From Corynebacterium sp. J010B-136 (GTDB lineage: Bacteria > Actinomycetota > Actinomycetes > Mycobacteriales > Mycobacteriaceae): 64,000 nt of DNA. The notes under the pieces were generated by a model. It ran no database searches. It worked only from the letters and a program-made list of their open reading frames with translations, and was not told where the DNA came from. Location: NCBI RefSeq assembly GCF_002967075.1, contig NZ_PUGE01000006.1, forward strand, positions 62,001 through 126,000, given 5' to 3'. Both the position numbers and the translations under genes were made by a program. Positions 17,075 through 24,706 of the stretch are shown here, one piece after another. Numbering within the stretch: position 1 is the first letter of the stretch; every line of letters starts with the position of its first letter.

Positions 17075-17817
17075 GAGCTACCAGTTGTAGCGGGCGCCTG
17101 CTGCGTCCGCGTTGTCGTTGGCGACTGGCTCACAGTCGTCTGCGGCTTGAGGGATTCAGTCGGAGCAGCAGGGTTTACTGGCTTGCCAGGCTGGGTTTGC
17201 TTCGACGTCTCCACTGGCTCTGAAGGTTCAGCTGGCTGCGTAGACTCGTTTGGCTCCGTTGGCTCTTCGCTCGGACCCGATGGGCGAGTAGTCACGTTAT
17301 CGTCGCCATCTTGATCTGGGCTGGTCGAAGGTGCCGAGCCGTCAGTGGTCTCATCAGGAGACTGCGTAGCTTCACTATCAGATGTCAATGCTTCTTCAGT
17401 CTGGTTCGCATCGCCATTGGCGTCGAATTCATTCTCAGCCCCTGAGCTCTGCGCATAGGAATCGTATTCCTCACCGAAAATTGGCTCTGGACGATACACA
17501 TTGGTCGGAGTTGGGGTTTCACGCTGAGGATTGACCACGGAATTAGGTGCCAAGAACGGGTCATCATCGTAATTCGGCGCAGCGGCCTGGGCAGGAACGG
17601 ACTCCTGCTCACGGCGTTCCTGGGTTTCAGACTCTACAGTGGTCTGAGCTTCCTTCTTCTCCGTCGACGTGTTCTCCGAGGAGGTTTGCGTCGTCATAGT
17701 CGTATCTGCGTTAACCGATGAAGGGCTGCCCATTCGCCACACACCAAAACCCACGGCAGCCGCAACAAGCAGTCCTACCGTGAAAAATATGGTGACGCGA
17801 CGAACATCTGAATTCAC
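17068..17817 (-). CDS. Membrane-anchored Ser/Thr/Pro/Glu-rich protein of unknown function
   Basis: A 249-residue protein with one hydrophobic helix at about residues 8-27 (IFFTVGLLVAAAVGFGVW) followed by a long low-complexity extracellular part rich in Thr, Ser, Glu, Pro and Gln (for example TEKKEAQTTVESET and PTEPNESTQPAEPSEPVE). No catalytic domain is recognised. It is probably a cell-surface or periplasmic stalk protein; heavy O-mannosylation would fit the composition, but that is inference. GTG at 17817 follows AGAAAGG. It converges on manA with a 7-bp overlap. Confidence 0.7.
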   Translation of the reverse strand: MNSDVRRVTIFFTVGLLVAAAVGFGVWRMGSPSSVNADTTMTTQTSSENTSTEKKEAQTTVESETQERREQESVPAQAAAPNYDDDPFLAPNSVVNPQRETPTPTNVYRPEPIFGEEYDSYAQSSGAENEFDANGDANQTEEALTSDSEATQSPDETTDGSAPSTSPDQDGDDNVTTRPSGPSEEPTEPNESTQPAEPSEPVETSKQTQPGKPVNPAAPTESLKPQTTVSQSPTTTRTQQAPATTGSSY

Positions 17818-18149
17818 AGGCGCCCTTTCTAGGTTGGTAACAAATTAATAACGAGAGTACCACGAGGGTCTAGTGAGGGGAATACTTTCGCGTGATCTTT
17901 TTCCCGGCTGGAAAAATATGGCTTTAGCAGGAGTTTTCTTCAGGCATGGTCGCGAAACTAGCCCCATTTGTGGTCAACCTCACGCCAGTGGAAGACTGAG
18001 TGTTGTGGCTTGCTTGTTATTAATTGAAGCTACACCCGGCAGTTATTACTAGGCTAGCGTGACCAAGTTGGCTAGTGTCGATTGTGCAGAATTGCCGCGC
18101 CTTGTAATCCGCTATTAAGCACGAGAAAAAGTTAAAAGGAGCAGAGCCC
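17818..18149. other. 332-bp divergent intergenic region without a gene
   Basis: No credible coding sequence is seen. It holds a small hairpin, TTTTTCC-cggct-GGAAAAA, at 17898-17916 and a TAGGCT hexamer at 18050-18055. AAAAGGAG at about 18136 is the ribosome binding site of the next gene. In C. glutamicum sahH occupies the place upstream of tmk; no trace of it is visible here. Confidence 0.6.
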
Positions 18150-18503
18150 ATGAGCACTTGGGATGAGCATATTTTCACCAGTGAAGACAATGTCGAATTT
18201 CTCGAAGATTTGAACTCCTTGGAAGAAGATGACGTCATCGAAGCAATTCACGACGCCATCATGCTGGCCACCGGAGAAAGCCAAGCAACCGAAGAAGAAG
18301 AGCAAAATGCACTCGCGGCAGCCACCATTGCTGCTATCTGGGCAGGTGCACCTTTCACCGCGGGGGATGTTGTATCCAACTACCCATATATCCGTGACCT
18401 AGTGGGCTACTCCGCTGAGTCTTTGAACGAAAAGGCAACCGAGCTTCTTGAAGAAGTAGAAGAAGAGTTTGACCTCGAGCCATTTCTTGAAGCCCTCGCT
18501 TAA
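18150..18503 (+). CDS. DUF4259 domain protein
   Basis: A 117-residue acidic protein starting MSTWDEHIFTSEDNVEFLEDL, the hallmark of DUF4259 proteins (normally TWG/TWD followed by a small hydrophobic and D/N cluster). The whole chain is predicted mostly helical. Function is unknown. AAAAGGAGCAGAG precedes ATG by a few bases. Its TAA overlaps the tmk ATG by one base, so it is the first gene of the tmk-mtrAB-lpqB run. Confidence 0.78.
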   Translation: MSTWDEHIFTSEDNVEFLEDLNSLEEDDVIEAIHDAIMLATGESQATEEEEQNALAAATIAAIWAGAPFTAGDVVSNYPYIRDLVGYSAESLNEKATELLEEVEEEFDLEPFLEALA

Positions 18504-19117
18504 TGATTATTGCGATTGAAGGAATTGACGGCGCTGGAAAAAACACGCTGGTTCACAAGCTGCGCGACGCATTAGATATTCCGGTGGAGGTCTTGGGCTT
18601 TCCTCGGTATGCGGATTCTATTCACGCTCAGCTTGCTCAGGAAGCGCTGTACGGCCGCATGGGGGACTTGACCTCGTCGGCCTATGCCATGGCGACGTTA
18701 TTTGCCTTGGATCGCCACGGCGCGAAAGCGCAATTAGAGGCGGCTGCTGAGAGCTCTTCGCTGTTGATTTTGGATCGCTACGTGGCATCGAATGCTGCTT
18801 ACTCTGCTGCCCGGCTGGGTGATGATGCGGTCATGGACTGGGTTTATGAGCTGGAATTCGATCGTCTTGGCTTACCTAAGCCCTCCTTGCAGGTGTATCT
18901 CTCCACGCCGGTTGAGGTTGCGGCGCAACGCGCTTCATCGCGGGAAGCAGAAGATGCCTCCCGCGAGAAAGACCAGTATGAACAAGACTCTGATCTGCAG
19001 GCTGCAACAGCAGCCGCTTATGAGCGACTCGCAGCTTGCAATTGGGCTGGCCAGTGGATTGCTACCGCGGATCAAGGTAGTATCATCGACAAAGTTCTCG
19101 ACCTCGTAGGGGAGTAA
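18503..19117 (+). CDS. tmk: Thymidylate kinase
   Basis: A 204-residue P-loop kinase. The P-loop is IEGIDGAGKNTL at about residues 4-15 (KNT in place of KTT, similar to mycobacterial TMK), the DR motif is in LILDRYVASNAAYSA near residue 90, and a LID-like region with EDASREKDQYEQ follows near 150. It phosphorylates dTMP to dTDP. It is coupled to the DUF4259 gene (TAATG) and lies 2 nt before mtrA, as in other corynebacteria and mycobacteria. Confidence 0.92.
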   Translation: MIIAIEGIDGAGKNTLVHKLRDALDIPVEVLGFPRYADSIHAQLAQEALYGRMGDLTSSAYAMATLFALDRHGAKAQLEAAAESSSLLILDRYVASNAAYSAARLGDDAVMDWVYELEFDRLGLPKPSLQVYLSTPVEVAAQRASSREAEDASREKDQYEQDSDLQAATAAAYERLAACNWAGQWIATADQGSIIDKVLDLVGE

Positions 19118-19119
19118 AA

Positions 19120-19818
19120 GTGGCGCCAAAAATCCTAGTGGTAGATGATGATCCTGCCATTTCGGAAATGTTGACTATTGTCCTCGAATCCGAGGGGCTA
19201 CAGCCCATCCCCATTACCGACGGCAATGATGCTGTACCAGCCTTTGAGCAGCATAATCCGGATCTCATCTTGTTGGACTTGATGCTTCCGGGAATGAATG
19301 GCGTGGACATTTGCCGCGCGATTCGCCGAGATTCCAACGTGCCTATTGTCATGCTCACCGCGAAGACTGACACCGTGGACGTAGTACTGGGCTTGGAATC
19401 CGGGGCGGATGACTATGTCACCAAGCCTTTCAAGCCGAAGGAATTGGTAGCGCGCGTGCGTGCGCGTCTGCGCCGTACGGAGACAAAGTCCTCGGAGCTT
19501 ATCGAGGTCGGCGACTTGCTCGTTGATGTCTCTGAGCACACCGTGACCCGCCGCTCCCCGCAGGGCGGACCAGGCGAAGAGCTTTCTCTAACCCCGCTGG
19601 AGTTTGACCTGCTGGTGGAGATGGCTCGTAAGCCAGGCCAGGTACACACGCGTGAGGAGCTATTGGAAAAGGTGTGGGGCTACCGTCACGCCTCGGATAC
19701 TCGCCTTGTGAACGTGCACGTGCAGCGTTTGCGCGCCAAGATTGAACATGATCCTGAAGATCCGCAGATTGTGTTGACCGTGCGCGGTGTTGGTTATAAG
19801 ACTGGTAAAAACGACTAG
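19120..19818 (+). CDS. mtrA: Two-component response regulator MtrA
   Basis: A 232-residue OmpR-type regulator. The receiver domain (1-120) has the acidic pair in LVVDDDPAI, the phosphorylatable Asp53 in LILLDLMLPGMNG, Thr in MLTAKTD and Lys in YVTKPFKPKEL. The winged-helix domain (about 130-230) ends RGVGYKTGKND. MtrA controls cell-wall remodelling and osmoprotection genes in corynebacteria. GTG start at 19120, 2 nt after tmk; mtrB follows after 52 nt. Confidence 0.95.
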   Translation: MAPKILVVDDDPAISEMLTIVLESEGLQPIPITDGNDAVPAFEQHNPDLILLDLMLPGMNGVDICRAIRRDSNVPIVMLTAKTDTVDVVLGLESGADDYVTKPFKPKELVARVRARLRRTETKSSELIEVGDLLVDVSEHTVTRRSPQGGPGEELSLTPLEFDLLVEMARKPGQVHTREELLEKVWGYRHASDTRLVNVHVQRLRAKIEHDPEDPQIVLTVRGVGYKTGKND

Positions 19819-19870
19819 TTGCTAGTTAGTTTTTCATCAGTGATGGAGGCATTGAGTTATTAAGTCCCGG

Positions 19871-21442
19871 TTGCGCCATTTACGCGACGTCATAAGTGAA
19901 ATGTGGCGTACCTCGTTGCAGGTACGCGTCATTGGCATGATTTTGGTTGCCTCCACGGTGGTCATGATCATCTTGGCTTATGCGCTTGTATCGGTGCTTA
20001 CGCAGCGTCTGGTTGATCAAAAGATTAGCATCGGGGATCAAGAAATTGATCGCGCGCGCATTGCCGTCGAACAGCAAATTAATGCCACTGGTGCAGCGAA
20101 CTCTGTCCAAGTGCGTATTAACTCAGCGCGGGCTTCTTTGACTCAGTTAAGTGCCGAAGGCGGGGAGTCGAATACCACCTACGAGCCGGTCATCGTGGTG
20201 GAAAACTCCAGTGGGGAAATAACCACCGCGCCTGAGGGCTATCGCATCCCTGAGCCTTTGCGTAATTCGGTGGCTAATGACCAAGTGGCGTATCAATTTA
20301 CAACGATTGACCAGCCAGGCGGGTCGAGCTACCACGCGCTAGTGGTGGGTACTCCGACCATGGCAGATATTCCTGAACTACAGCTTTATCTGGTCATGTC
20401 CATGGAGAATGAAGAATCCACCATGGCGCTGATGCGCGGTTTGCTCTCTGCCGCCGGGGTGGTCGTAGTCGTTCTGCTGGTTGGTATTGCATGGCTTGCT
20501 ATTCAGCAGGTTATTACCCCGATTCGTTCGGCCTCGCGCATCGCTCAACGGCTTGCCGCCGGACATCTGCGCGAACGCATGGTGGTTGACGGCGAAGATG
20601 AGATGGGGCGTTTGGCTGCCTCGTTCAATGACATGGCCGATAAGCTGTCGAAGCAGATTACGCAGCTGGAAGAATACGGTGATCTGCAGCGCCAATTCAC
20701 CTCCGATGTCTCGCACGAGCTGCGCACGCCGCTAACCACCGTGCGCATGGCAGCAGATTTGATCGCGGATGATGCGGACAACCTGGAACCGCATACGCGC
20801 CGTGCTAGCCAGTTGATGACCCGTGAGCTCGACCGCTTTGAGGAACTGCTGGCGGACTTGCTGGAGATTTCACGCCACGATGCCGGCGTTGCAGACCTAC
20901 AAGCATCGTCGATGGATATTCGTTCGTGCATCGAATCTGCGATGCAACAAACCGAGCACTTGGCTAAAGAACTTGATGTAAAAATCAACGCCAACCTGCC
21001 GGACTATCCCGTTAATGTGCAAGCTGATTCCCGCCGCATCGAACGCGTACTGCGCAACCTTTTGGCCAATGCCATCGACCACTCCGAAGGCAACCCCGTC
21101 ACCATTGATATTGGGCATACCGAAACTGCGGTTGCGGTTGCTGTGACAGATCAAGGCGTGGGCCTAAAGGAAGGCCAGGAAGAGTTAGTATTCAACCGTT
21201 TCTGGCGTGCCGATGCTTCTCGTAAGCGTCATTCCGGTGGCACCGGGCTGGGTTTGGCGATTGCCCGCGAGGATGCGGCATTGCATGGAGGTAGCCTGGA
21301 TGCCACGGGTATCCCAGGCATCGGTTCCCGGTTCCGCCTTATTATCCCGCGTGAACCTGGAGCAGCGTTTGGGGAAGAACCTTTGCCTTTGGTGCTTCCA
21401 AACGCACCAGTGGTCATTGATGAAGAAAGCGAGGAGAAGTAA
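19871..21442 (+). CDS. mtrB: Sensor histidine kinase MtrB
   Basis: A 523-residue kinase: membrane helix at about 20-42, extracellular sensor 43-188, second helix 189-212, HAMP 213-265, dimerisation region with FTSDVSHELRTPLTTVRM (phosphoacceptor His282 in this numbering), and an ATPase domain with N (RNLLANAID), G1 (VTDQGVG), F (FNRFWRAD) and G2 (GGTGLGLAI) boxes. The start is unclear: TTG 19871 has no ribosome site nearby, whereas GGAGG at 19845-19849 precedes an in-frame ATT at 19859, bounded upstream by TGA at 19853. Its TAA overlaps the lpqB ATG. Confidence 0.92.
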   Translation: MRHLRDVISEMWRTSLQVRVIGMILVASTVVMIILAYALVSVLTQRLVDQKISIGDQEIDRARIAVEQQINATGAANSVQVRINSARASLTQLSAEGGESNTTYEPVIVVENSSGEITTAPEGYRIPEPLRNSVANDQVAYQFTTIDQPGGSSYHALVVGTPTMADIPELQLYLVMSMENEESTMALMRGLLSAAGVVVVVLLVGIAWLAIQQVITPIRSASRIAQRLAAGHLRERMVVDGEDEMGRLAASFNDMADKLSKQITQLEEYGDLQRQFTSDVSHELRTPLTTVRMAADLIADDADNLEPHTRRASQLMTRELDRFEELLADLLEISRHDAGVADLQASSMDIRSCIESAMQQTEHLAKELDVKINANLPDYPVNVQADSRRIERVLRNLLANAIDHSEGNPVTIDIGHTETAVAVAVTDQGVGLKEGQEELVFNRFWRADASRKRHSGGTGLGLAIAREDAALHGGSLDATGIPGIGSRFRLIIPREPGAAFGEEPLPLVLPNAPVVIDEESEEK

Positions 21443-23136
21443 TGAAAAAACGTCTCATCGCTGCCCTCGCTATTCCCGCTTTAGTGCTATCGGGTTGTTC
21501 AACCTTGCCGAATAATTCAGACCCGCATATTCTGCGTTCTTTTTCCCCGCAGCCTGAAGTAGACCCGGCAGTGGGTCCAACTCCTGGCCAGGAAGCAGAC
21601 CTGTTGGTTCGCGAATTTTATGCTGCGGCTGCGATTCCTTCCTCAGATTATGGTGCTGCACGCTCCTTTTTAAGCCCAGAAGCTGCACAAAATTGGGATC
21701 CAGAAGAATCCATGCGGATTGTGGACCTCATTGAGCTGACCTCACAAAATACCACCCGCTCAGACCAGCGTGCCTTCACCGTGCGCGGCAGTGTCATTGG
21801 TTCGATTGCCTCCGGCGGAAGCTATGTGCCTGAAAACTCGGGCTATGAAACAACCATCCGCATGGAGCAGGTCGATGACGAATGGCGCATTACCGACTTG
21901 CCTGATGGCGTGGTCTTCGAACGCACCGAGCTGCGTAATCATTACCAGCCATTGCCCGTCTACTTTTATCGTCAAACCGCCGGGGTATTAGTTACAGATC
22001 GGCGCTGGCTCTTTGGCAGCCAAAACTCGCTCGATGCGCAATTGATTACTTTGCTATTGGCGGGGCCTTCCTCACGCCTGGCACCGGCGACCACCAATGT
22101 CGTACCTGATGATGCGGCGTTCTTAGGCATTGAGAACGGCGTCTACAACTTCGCCGGCATGCAAAATATGTCTCCTGAAGACCGCCTGCGCTTTGCAGCG
22201 GAGCTGGTGTGGACGCTATCTCACGCGGGTATTCAGGAACCTTATACGGTAACCGCTGATGGTGCCCCGCTGGTAGAAAATCTAGAGACCATGACTACTG
22301 ATGATTTCGCGGAATATAACCCCCGCGTTGCCTCTAATTCGGTAGCGCCGCTTTATGCTCTCCACGAAGGCGATATTTTGCAGGTCTCCGCGAATGCCGC
22401 TGAACCGGTAGCTGGGGGATTGGGCGATGGCGGCAATATTGAATCTGCCGATATCACCGCTGATGGAGTTATCGCTGCGGTACGCCGAGAAGGAGATGAA
22501 TCGCGATTTATCTTCGGTGATATTGAAGGCGATATCGAAGAAGGTTTAAGCGCTGAGACTATTTCGCGCCCGACCTTTGAAAATGCAGGCCAGTCTGCGT
22601 GGACCGTTGTTGATGGTGATGAGGTCATGCGTGTTGTGCGCTCTCCCCAAACAGGGGAGCTGACCACCACGCGCGTGATTACTACAGATTTGGACTCGAT
22701 TGAGGGCGAGATCTCTGTTATTCGGCTTTCAAATTCGGGTGCGCAAGCAGCAATGATTATCGGTGGTGAGGTCTACATCGGTGTTGTGGAACGGGAACGT
22801 TCAGGGGATTTCCGTCTGACGAATATCTACAACCCAGCCAGCGAATTGGGTGGCACTGCGCTGAGCTTGGATTGGCAGGCAGATGGCTCCTTGGTGGTGG
22901 GCACATCTACTCAGGAAGCGCCGGTGTGGCGCGTGGAGCAAGATGGCTCTTCGGTGTCTACTTTGCCTTCTGGCAATATCACCATTCCCGTGGTGTCGAT
23001 TGCAGCGTCGCCGTCGACGTTGTACATCACCGATTATCACGCCATGTTGCAACTGCCCGTGGAAACTGAATCTACCTACTGGCGTGAGGTCCCGAGCATG
23101 CAGGGAATGCGCTCCGCGCCGATTGTGGCCAATTAG
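21442..23136 (+). CDS. lpqB: LpqB lipoprotein, MtrB partner
   Basis: A 564-residue lipoprotein. The signal peptide ends in the lipobox LVLSGC with Cys19 as lipidation site. A GerMN domain lies at about residues 150-290 and a beta-propeller-like C-terminal domain at about 320-560. In mycobacteria LpqB binds the MtrB sensor domain and tunes signalling, and the gene always follows mtrB. It overlaps mtrB by one base and is followed directly by the comF-like gene. Confidence 0.92.
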   Translation: MKKRLIAALAIPALVLSGCSTLPNNSDPHILRSFSPQPEVDPAVGPTPGQEADLLVREFYAAAAIPSSDYGAARSFLSPEAAQNWDPEESMRIVDLIELTSQNTTRSDQRAFTVRGSVIGSIASGGSYVPENSGYETTIRMEQVDDEWRITDLPDGVVFERTELRNHYQPLPVYFYRQTAGVLVTDRRWLFGSQNSLDAQLITLLLAGPSSRLAPATTNVVPDDAAFLGIENGVYNFAGMQNMSPEDRLRFAAELVWTLSHAGIQEPYTVTADGAPLVENLETMTTDDFAEYNPRVASNSVAPLYALHEGDILQVSANAAEPVAGGLGDGGNIESADITADGVIAAVRREGDESRFIFGDIEGDIEEGLSAETISRPTFENAGQSAWTVVDGDEVMRVVRSPQTGELTTTRVITTDLDSIEGEISVIRLSNSGAQAAMIIGGEVYIGVVERERSGDFRLTNIYNPASELGGTALSLDWQADGSLVVGTSTQEAPVWRVEQDGSSVSTLPSGNITIPVVSIAASPSTLYITDYHAMLQLPVETESTYWREVPSMQGMRSAPIVAN

Positions 23137-23742
23137 ATGGAGCTTTTGCTCCCGCGGTCGTGCGCGGGGTGTCGCGCGCCGGGGGCAGTTTTGTGCCGGG
23201 ACTGTCAAGAGGAATTACGGGAGCCACCGCGTCGTATCTATCGCAGATCGCTTCTCGATGTCCCCGTGTTTACTCTCGGCTCCTATTCAGAGGTGCGGCG
23301 AAATATCATCTTGGCGATGAAGGAATATAACAATCGCGCGGTTCGTCCTCATGTTGGAGCGGTGATACATGCAGGACTGGACTATTTGGTTGCCCGTGGA
23401 GATATTCCAGCCACGGTAACGCTCGTGCCTGCCCCCACGCGTAAAAAGTCAGCGGCATTAAGAGGCGGGGACCCGGTGGTGGATATGTGCCGCGCTACGG
23501 GAAGGGAAGTGCATCGGTGCGTGCGGATTTTTAAAGGGGCTGCCGACCAGTCCACCCTCTCGGCTGAAGAACGTCGCAATAATATGCGCCGCAGCGTTGA
23601 GCTCTATGCCCCCGCGCCAAAGTCCCCGGTCATGGTGATTGATGATGTTATGACCACAGGTTCCACGCTTTCTGCCACCGTAGAAGTACTGCGCGGAGCG
23701 GGGGCGAAAATCGCCGGGGGATTAGTTTTTGCCGATGTTTAG
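23137..23742 (+). CDS. ComF-family phosphoribosyltransferase-like protein
   Basis: A 201-residue ComF protein. The N-terminus has a four-Cys zinc ribbon (CAGCRAPGAVLCRDC), and the C-terminus a PRPP-binding loop VMVIDDVMTTGSTLSATVEVL near residue 165. ComF proteins assist DNA uptake in competent bacteria, but this actinobacterial form has no proven role. ATG immediately follows the lpqB TAG with no gap, so it is the last gene of the operon. Confidence 0.85.
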   Translation: MELLLPRSCAGCRAPGAVLCRDCQEELREPPRRIYRRSLLDVPVFTLGSYSEVRRNIILAMKEYNNRAVRPHVGAVIHAGLDYLVARGDIPATVTLVPAPTRKKSAALRGGDPVVDMCRATGREVHRCVRIFKGAADQSTLSAEERRNNMRRSVELYAPAPKSPVMVIDDVMTTGSTLSATVEVLRGAGAKIAGGLVFADV

Positions 23743-23788
23743 GGACATAGGTTATGACCACTGCTAGAATGGGAGTTGTCACACACAG

Positions 23789-23835
23789 TAGCAATTGCTA
23801 ACTAGTAAACAATTACCTACTAGAGATTGTTTACT
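23789..23835. repeat. Cluster of nested inverted repeats upstream of hpf
   Basis: Three perfect dyads lie within 47 bp: TAGCAATTGCTA (23789-23800); AGTAAACAAT (23804-23813) with ATTGTTTACT (23826-23835) across a 12-bp spacer; and CTAGTA (23802-23807) with TACTAG (23818-23823) nested inside. They sit 66-112 bp before the hpf start and are good candidates for operator or RNA-fold control. Confidence 0.8.
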
Positions 23836-23900
23836 GCTTGTGAGTACATCCGGCCCCAGGGGTCCAAATGTTTGACCCCGCGATCACAGGGAGGCAAGTC

Positions 23901-24554
23901 ATGACCGACACCACCACCGCAGCAAAGGTCACCATTACCGGACGCAATGTTGAGGTGCCAGAGCACTTCTCCGACCGAGTAAAGGCAAAACTGGCAAAGA
24001 TCGAACGACTTGATCCAACGCTGACCTTCTTCCACGTAGAACTGCAGCATGAGCCAAATCCTCGCCGTGACGCGCAGGCAGAGCGCATTCAGATTACCGC
24101 CACTGGCAAGGGACACATTGCCCGTGCAGAAGCTAAGGAAGATTCCTTCTACGCCTCGCTAGAAACCGCCGTGGCAAAGATGGAACGTTCGCTGCGCAAG
24201 GTTAAAGTGCGCCGTGAAGCTACCAAGTCCGGTCACCGTGCACGCAAGGGCACTGGAGAGCTCGCTGCTGAAATCGTTGCTGATGCAGAGGCAGCACGTG
24301 CACAGGCGCGCGAAGACCGCCTGGTTGACCCATACGCAGAAACCGTTGAGGACCAGCGCCCAGGCCAGGTAGTGCGCTCGAAGGAGCACACTGCAACGCC
24401 AATGAGCGTCGATGATGCTTTGAGCGAGATGGAACTGGTCGGGCACGATTTCTACCTCTTCATCAATGAAGAAACGCAGCGCCCATCCGTGGTGTACCGT
24501 CGTCACGCATTTGACTATGGTTTGATTTCTTTGACCGAGGACGCAGAATCCTAA
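23901..24554 (+). CDS. hpf: Long-form ribosome hibernation promoting factor
   Basis: A 217-residue protein. The N-terminal RaiA/S30AE domain (about 8-105) begins VTITGRNVEVPEHFSDRVKAKL, a linker follows, and the C-terminal dimerisation domain (about 155-217) contains MSVDDALSEMELVGHDFYLF and RRHAFDYGLISL. Long HPF pairs 70S ribosomes into 100S dimers in stationary phase. I chose ATG 23901 because GGGAGG lies 6 nt upstream. The unusual dyad cluster upstream may regulate it. It is followed by a strong terminator and secA. Confidence 0.92.
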   Translation: MTDTTTAAKVTITGRNVEVPEHFSDRVKAKLAKIERLDPTLTFFHVELQHEPNPRRDAQAERIQITATGKGHIARAEAKEDSFYASLETAVAKMERSLRKVKVRREATKSGHRARKGTGELAAEIVADAEAARAQAREDRLVDPYAETVEDQRPGQVVRSKEHTATPMSVDDALSEMELVGHDFYLFINEETQRPSVVYRRHAFDYGLISLTEDAES

Positions 24555-24568
24555 GTCTTAACTAGTTT

Positions 24569-24605
24569 GCTCAGTCGCATTTGAAAGCAAGTGCGACTGA
24601 GCTTT
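24569..24605 (+). terminator. Terminator after hpf
   Basis: Arms of 15 bp (GCTCAGTCGCATTTG and CAAGTGCGACTGAGC, one G-T wobble) enclose a 4-nt AAAG loop, followed by TTT. Confidence 0.88.
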
Positions 24606-24651
24606 CTACGTTTTACTGGGGAGCTAAGGCAGTACTAATGCGTTCCTTGCG

Positions 24652-24657
24652 TACAAT
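24652..24657 (+). promoter_or_regulatory. Possible -10 element of secA
   Basis: TACAAT lies 49 nt before the secA GTG, downstream of the hpf terminator. No clear -35 is seen. Confidence 0.45.
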
Positions 24658-24706
24658 AGCGGGGAGCTAGTCAACAATGTCGTGGAAGTAAAGGAATAAA
24701 ATACAA

